Under the pieces are notes generated by a model, which was not told where the DNA came from, did not search any database, and saw nothing but the letters and a program-made list of their open reading frames with translations. The position numbers and the translations under genes are program-made. A stretch of DNA of 58,645 nucleotides from a bacterium. GTDB taxonomy: Bacteria > Vulcanimicrobiota > Xenobia > Xenobiales > JADMJV01. Shown here piece after piece: positions 55,973-58,645 of the stretch (the stretch's first letter is position 1; the number at the start of each line of letters is the position of its first letter). The stretch spans positions 1 to 58,645 of the forward strand of contig JAFEBA010000087.1 in assembly GCA_018266105.1 (NCBI GenBank). The letters are read 5' to 3'.

Positions 55973-56560
55973 ATGGAAGACTACCTCCCCGTGTCGGCCT
56001 TAAATCAGTGGAGCTATTGCCCCAGACGATGCGGGCTGATTCACGTGGAGGGAGACTTCGATAACAATGAGCACACACTCGCTGGTGTCGCAGAGCACCA
56101 GCGAGTGGATGCCGCCGGGCACGACTTGAGAGAGGGGATTCGAGTCGAGCTGGCGTTGGCCATCTGGTCCCATCAGCATCGCCTGACCGGTCGGTGCGAC
56201 GTGGTCGAATTTTACGATGATGGTAGGGTGCGGCCAGTGGAATACAAGTTGGGAAAACGGAAACCTTGGGAGAATGACGACCTCCAGGTGGCGGCTCAGG
56301 CGCTGTGCCTGGAGGAGATGCTGGGGCTGCAGATTCTGGAGTGCGCTATCTTCCACCGGAAATCCCAGCGACTCCGCAAGGTCGAACTGACCGCCGACCT
56401 GAGGAAGAGAACTGTCGAGGCGATTGAATCAATTCGCAGCCTGATGAGCAGCGGGCAGCTGCCCGCGCCCACCCACCTGCGCCACCGATGCGGCGAATGC
56501 TCGCTCAGCGGCATTTGCGAACCTGAACTGTGGAGGGCAGCCCATGGCGGCCTACGGTAA
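55973..56560 (+). CDS. cas4: Cas4 nuclease for spacer acquisition
   Basis: A 195-residue RecB-type Cas4 that trims prespacers and selects PAM. Iron-sulfur Cys: C16 (or C20) in QWSYCPRRCGLIHVE and C173, C176, C182 near the C-terminus (HRCGECSLSGICE). Nuclease core: H42, D76 (GRCDVVE), E90 and K92 (VEYKLGKRKPWE), with Q105 in LQVAAQALCLEE. All residues expected for activity are present. It starts 4 bp after cas7c and overlaps cas1 by 17 bp. Confidence 0.95.
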   Translation: MEDYLPVSALNQWSYCPRRCGLIHVEGDFDNNEHTLAGVAEHQRVDAAGHDLREGIRVELALAIWSHQHRLTGRCDVVEFYDDGRVRPVEYKLGKRKPWENDDLQVAAQALCLEEMLGLQILECAIFHRKSQRLRKVELTADLRKRTVEAIESIRSLMSSGQLPAPTHLRHRCGECSLSGICEPELWRAAHGGLR

Positions 56561-57578
56561 TACAATCTACCTGACGACCCCCGACACCTACGCCAGCTTG
56601 GAAGGCGAAACCGTCCTAATTTCTATGGAGGAGCAGAAAAAGGTCCAGGTACCCTTTCATCACGTTTCCAGCATTGTTTGTTTGGAATCTGTGCGGCTCA
56701 GCGGACCCCTGCAAGTTCGCTGTGCGGAGCGGGGCGTGTCGATTACCTGGCTGAATTGGTCGGGTCGTTTTGGCGCCAGGGTCGAGGGGCCTACTACGGG
56801 TAATGTGCTTTTGCGACTGGCACAGTATGATGCCTATCGAGATCCCGGTCGAAGCCTTGAATTGGCCCGCCAATTCGTTTTAGGAAAGATTCGCAACGCT
56901 CGTTCCTCAGCACTGCGAGTTGCTCGCGAGTGTCCGTCCGAAGACGAGCAGCAGCAACTTCAGACAAGTGCTCAAAGAATGCGGCGCGCTCAGGAGAGTG
57001 CAGAGTATTGTCGGCAGGTGGACATTTTGAGAGGACATGAAGGTGAGGCAGCAGCTGAGTATTTTTCTACGTTCGGCCTGCACCTCAGGTCGGGAGCAAG
57101 GCGTAATTTCCAGTTCAGAAAGAGGCAACGGCGACCAGCGCCAGACCCGATCAACGCCTGTCTCTCATTCGCCTATGCCCTTTTGACAACCGATTGCCGT
57201 GGAGCATTGGAGTCTGTTGGACTGGATCCGCAGGTTGGTTACCTCCACCAGGTTCGGCCGGGCCGGCCGGCACTGGCCCTAGATCTGATGGAGGAATTCA
57301 GAGCCCCACTCGCTGACCGACTGGTTTTGACCCTTATAAATCGTGGTGAACTTTCCGTTGGGCAGTTCGAATACCGGCCGGGTGGTCAGGTTGAAATGGA
57401 TGCGAGCGCCCGAAAGATTCTCATCCGGGCCTACCAGGAGCGAAAGCGAACAGAAATTGAGTATCCTCTGCTGAATCGAAAGGTCCAGATTGGTTCGCTC
57501 CCCTACCTACAAGCTCGCCTCATTGCCCGCACTCTCAGGGGAGAGCTCGAGAGTTACTTGCCTTTCCGAAATCGCTAG
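56544..57578 (+). CDS. cas1: Cas1 integrase (type I-C)
   Basis: A 344-residue Cas1, the spacer integrase. The catalytic E166 lies in LRGHEGEAAAEYF, H235 in VGYLHQVRPGRPALALDLME, and E250/E251 in MEEFRAPLADR, the three metal ligands. ATG at 56544 lies within the end of cas4; the stop overlaps the cas2 start (TAGTG). Confidence 0.97.
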   Translation: MAAYGNTIYLTTPDTYASLEGETVLISMEEQKKVQVPFHHVSSIVCLESVRLSGPLQVRCAERGVSITWLNWSGRFGARVEGPTTGNVLLRLAQYDAYRDPGRSLELARQFVLGKIRNARSSALRVARECPSEDEQQQLQTSAQRMRRAQESAEYCRQVDILRGHEGEAAAEYFSTFGLHLRSGARRNFQFRKRQRRPAPDPINACLSFAYALLTTDCRGALESVGLDPQVGYLHQVRPGRPALALDLMEEFRAPLADRLVLTLINRGELSVGQFEYRPGGQVEMDASARKILIRAYQERKRTEIEYPLLNRKVQIGSLPYLQARLIARTLRGELESYLPFRNR

Positions 57579-57871
57579 TGCGTCACGTGCTGGTAACCTA
57601 CGACGTCAGTACCAGCAACGCCGCAGGCCGGCGCAGATTGCGGCGAATCGCTCGGGTCTGCAAAGACTATGGCCAGCGGGTACAGAAGTCCGTGTTTGAA
57701 TGCCAAGTAGACAACAAAACCTACGCCAAGCTCGAAGAGCGCCTGCTAAAAGAGATTTCGCTAAAGGATGACAACCTGCGAATCTACAGTCTGGCATCGC
57801 CCATCGAGGGCAACGTTAAGGAATTCGGCCAGTTCCGCCGGCAAGACTTCTCTGGACCGCTCGTCCTATGA
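57578..57871 (+). CDS. cas2: Cas2
   Basis: A 97-residue Cas2 with a ferredoxin-like fold: MRHVLVTYDVSTSNAAGRRR, LRRIARVCKDYGQRVQKSVF, DNLRIYSLASP. The Asp in VTYDVS is the conserved metal residue. It forms the bridge of the Cas1-Cas2 integrase. Starts with GTG in a TAGTG overlap with cas1. Last gene of the operon. Confidence 0.96.
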   Translation: MRHVLVTYDVSTSNAAGRRRLRRIARVCKDYGQRVQKSVFECQVDNKTYAKLEERLLKEISLKDDNLRIYSLASPIEGNVKEFGQFRRQDFSGPLVL

Positions 57872-58047
57872 AATGATGCGCGAACCCCAAGCAAGGCGGG
57901 CATTGCCGGGGCTCTCGCGTTGCCTTGCCTTTGTACATCGCCCGCCGAACTCTGCGCCAAATCTGGTGTTTTGCCCGGTATGCCGCCAGGAGGTTCGCGC
58001 AGTTTGCGCTGAGAACTACGGCCCCGCCTGCCTTAGAGGAGGTAGGT
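57872..58047 (+). promoter_or_regulatory. CRISPR leader with distal inverted repeat
   Basis: The 176 bp between cas2 and the first repeat form the leader. TGCGCGAACC (57877-57886) and GGTTCGCGCA (57992-58001) are a perfect 10-bp inverted repeat 105 bp apart, the second copy 46 bp from the first repeat. This may be a site bound by acquisition factors or an RNA stem. It is not AT-rich, and no clear promoter was found. Confidence 0.7.
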
Positions 58048-58645
58048 GTCGGCCCGGCCATCGTGCCGGGCCGTGGATTGAAACCATTCCCAACTGTGGG
58101 AGCGCCTGGGCGAGCATGGGTCGGCCCGGCCATCGTGCCGGGCCGTGGATTGAAACACCGTTGCCTGAAATGGCCGACGAACAAGACTATGTCGGCCCGG
58201 CCATCGTGCCGGGCCGTGGATTGAAACTCCCAGCTCCTGGAGCGCTACTGGCCGGGCATCAGTCGGCCCGGCCATCGTGCCGGGCCGTGGATTGAAACCC
58301 ACACAGGCGGATATGTCGGCTCAAACGGAATCGTCGGCCCGGCCATCGTGCCGGGCCGTGGATTGAAACACCGCCCCGGCCCTGGCTTCAGTGCCCTCCT
58401 TGAGTCGGCCCGGCCATCGTGCCGGGCCGTGGATTGAAACTTGTAGTATGGGCTAGTAGAAGGCAGGTCCGTCCGGGTCGTCGGCCCGGCCATCGTGCCG
58501 GGCCGTGGATTGAAACAAGACCAGAGGCTAAGCCTGGACGGTGGGAGCACGTCGGCCCGGCCATCGTGCCGGGCCGTGGATTGAAACTCCTCTGCAATCG
58601 CGAAGCCGTCGGACAAATCTTCGCGTCGGCCCGGCCATCGTGCCG
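58048..58645 (+). CRISPR. Type I-C CRISPR array, at least nine repeats, cut by window edge
   Basis: 37-nt repeats begin at 58048, 58120, 58191, 58262, 58333, 58404, 58480, 58551 and 58625; the last is cut after 21 nt. The repeat starts GTCGGCCCGGCC and ends GTGGATTGAAAC; CGGCCCGGC-CATCGT-GCCGGGCCG forms a perfect 9-bp stem. All eight full copies are identical. Spacer lengths in order are 35, 34, 34, 34, 34, 39, 34 and 37 nt. ATTGAAAC at the 3' end is the type I-C handle, so transcription runs left to right from the cas2 side, and the newest spacers should be at 58085 onward. Confidence 0.98.

Noticed and set aside
57768..58616. Open frames through the CRISPR array with repeated GPAIVPGRGLK or NPRPGTMAGPT
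   Set aside because: Translations of the repeat itself; not proteins.
1..58645. tRNA or rRNA genes
   Set aside because: No cloverleaf-like or rRNA-like sequence was noticed; a tRNA just outside the left edge could still be the att site.

Overview
The window is 58.6 kb of GC-rich bacterial DNA with an AT-richer stretch at about 1.8-9 kb. Lipoprotein signals, Tat signals, an MBOAT acyltransferase, many glycosyltransferases and a type I-C CRISPR-Cas locus suggest a diderm bacterium. The sequence alone does not let me name a phylum. No rRNA or tRNA gene was seen.

Region 1 (1-8949) looks like one end of an integrative element carrying defence genes. A tyrosine integrase (cut by the window edge), an excisionase-type HTH protein and a SWIM zinc-finger protein form a leftward operon. 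Opposite them is a small ribbon-helix-helix protein. Between them lies a twin-dyad operator whose left dyad exactly fills the spacer of the leftward promoter. Next come a Septu-type ATPase/HNH pair and a convergent 1412-residue protein that fuses a nucleoside-phosphorylase-like effector to a STAND NTPase.

Region 2 (9383-13110) holds an IS66-family element with tnpA, tnpB and a frameshifted tnpC. It is bracketed by 90-bp direct repeats, and is followed by a Uma2-family nuclease and a degenerate stretch.

Region 3 (13148-21506) has a TetR regulator divergent from an iron-type alcohol dehydrogenase, a secreted protein, a nucleotidyltransferase-like orphan, a large Big-2/FG-GAP lipoprotein and an XRE-HTH protein with a nuclease-like C-terminus.

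Region 4 (21876-26541) is the least familiar part. Two HPr-kinase-like proteins diverge from a MauE-thioredoxin fusion, with two proteins that each join an N-terminal PqqD-like domain, a Tat signal and a low-complexity cargo (cysteine-rich in one, glycine-rich in the other). It may be an undescribed modification and export system.

Region 5 (26764-48577) is a surface-polysaccharide locus: GT2 and GT4 glycosyltransferases, a GT2-GT4 fusion, two complete glutamine-dependent asparagine-synthase homologues, an MBOAT acyltransferase, an SGNH protein, a radical SAM enzyme, an ABC exporter, a lipoprotein, a multi-pass membrane protein and a truncated methyltransferase. Genes often overlap by a few bases and switch strand. 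An ankyrin protein follows.

Region 6 (49008-58645) is a complete type I-C locus: WYL regulator, cas promoter with an embedded dyad, YjzC-like small protein, hairpin, cas3-cas5c-cas8c-cas7c-cas4-cas1-cas2, leader, and an array of at least nine repeats that runs off the right edge.
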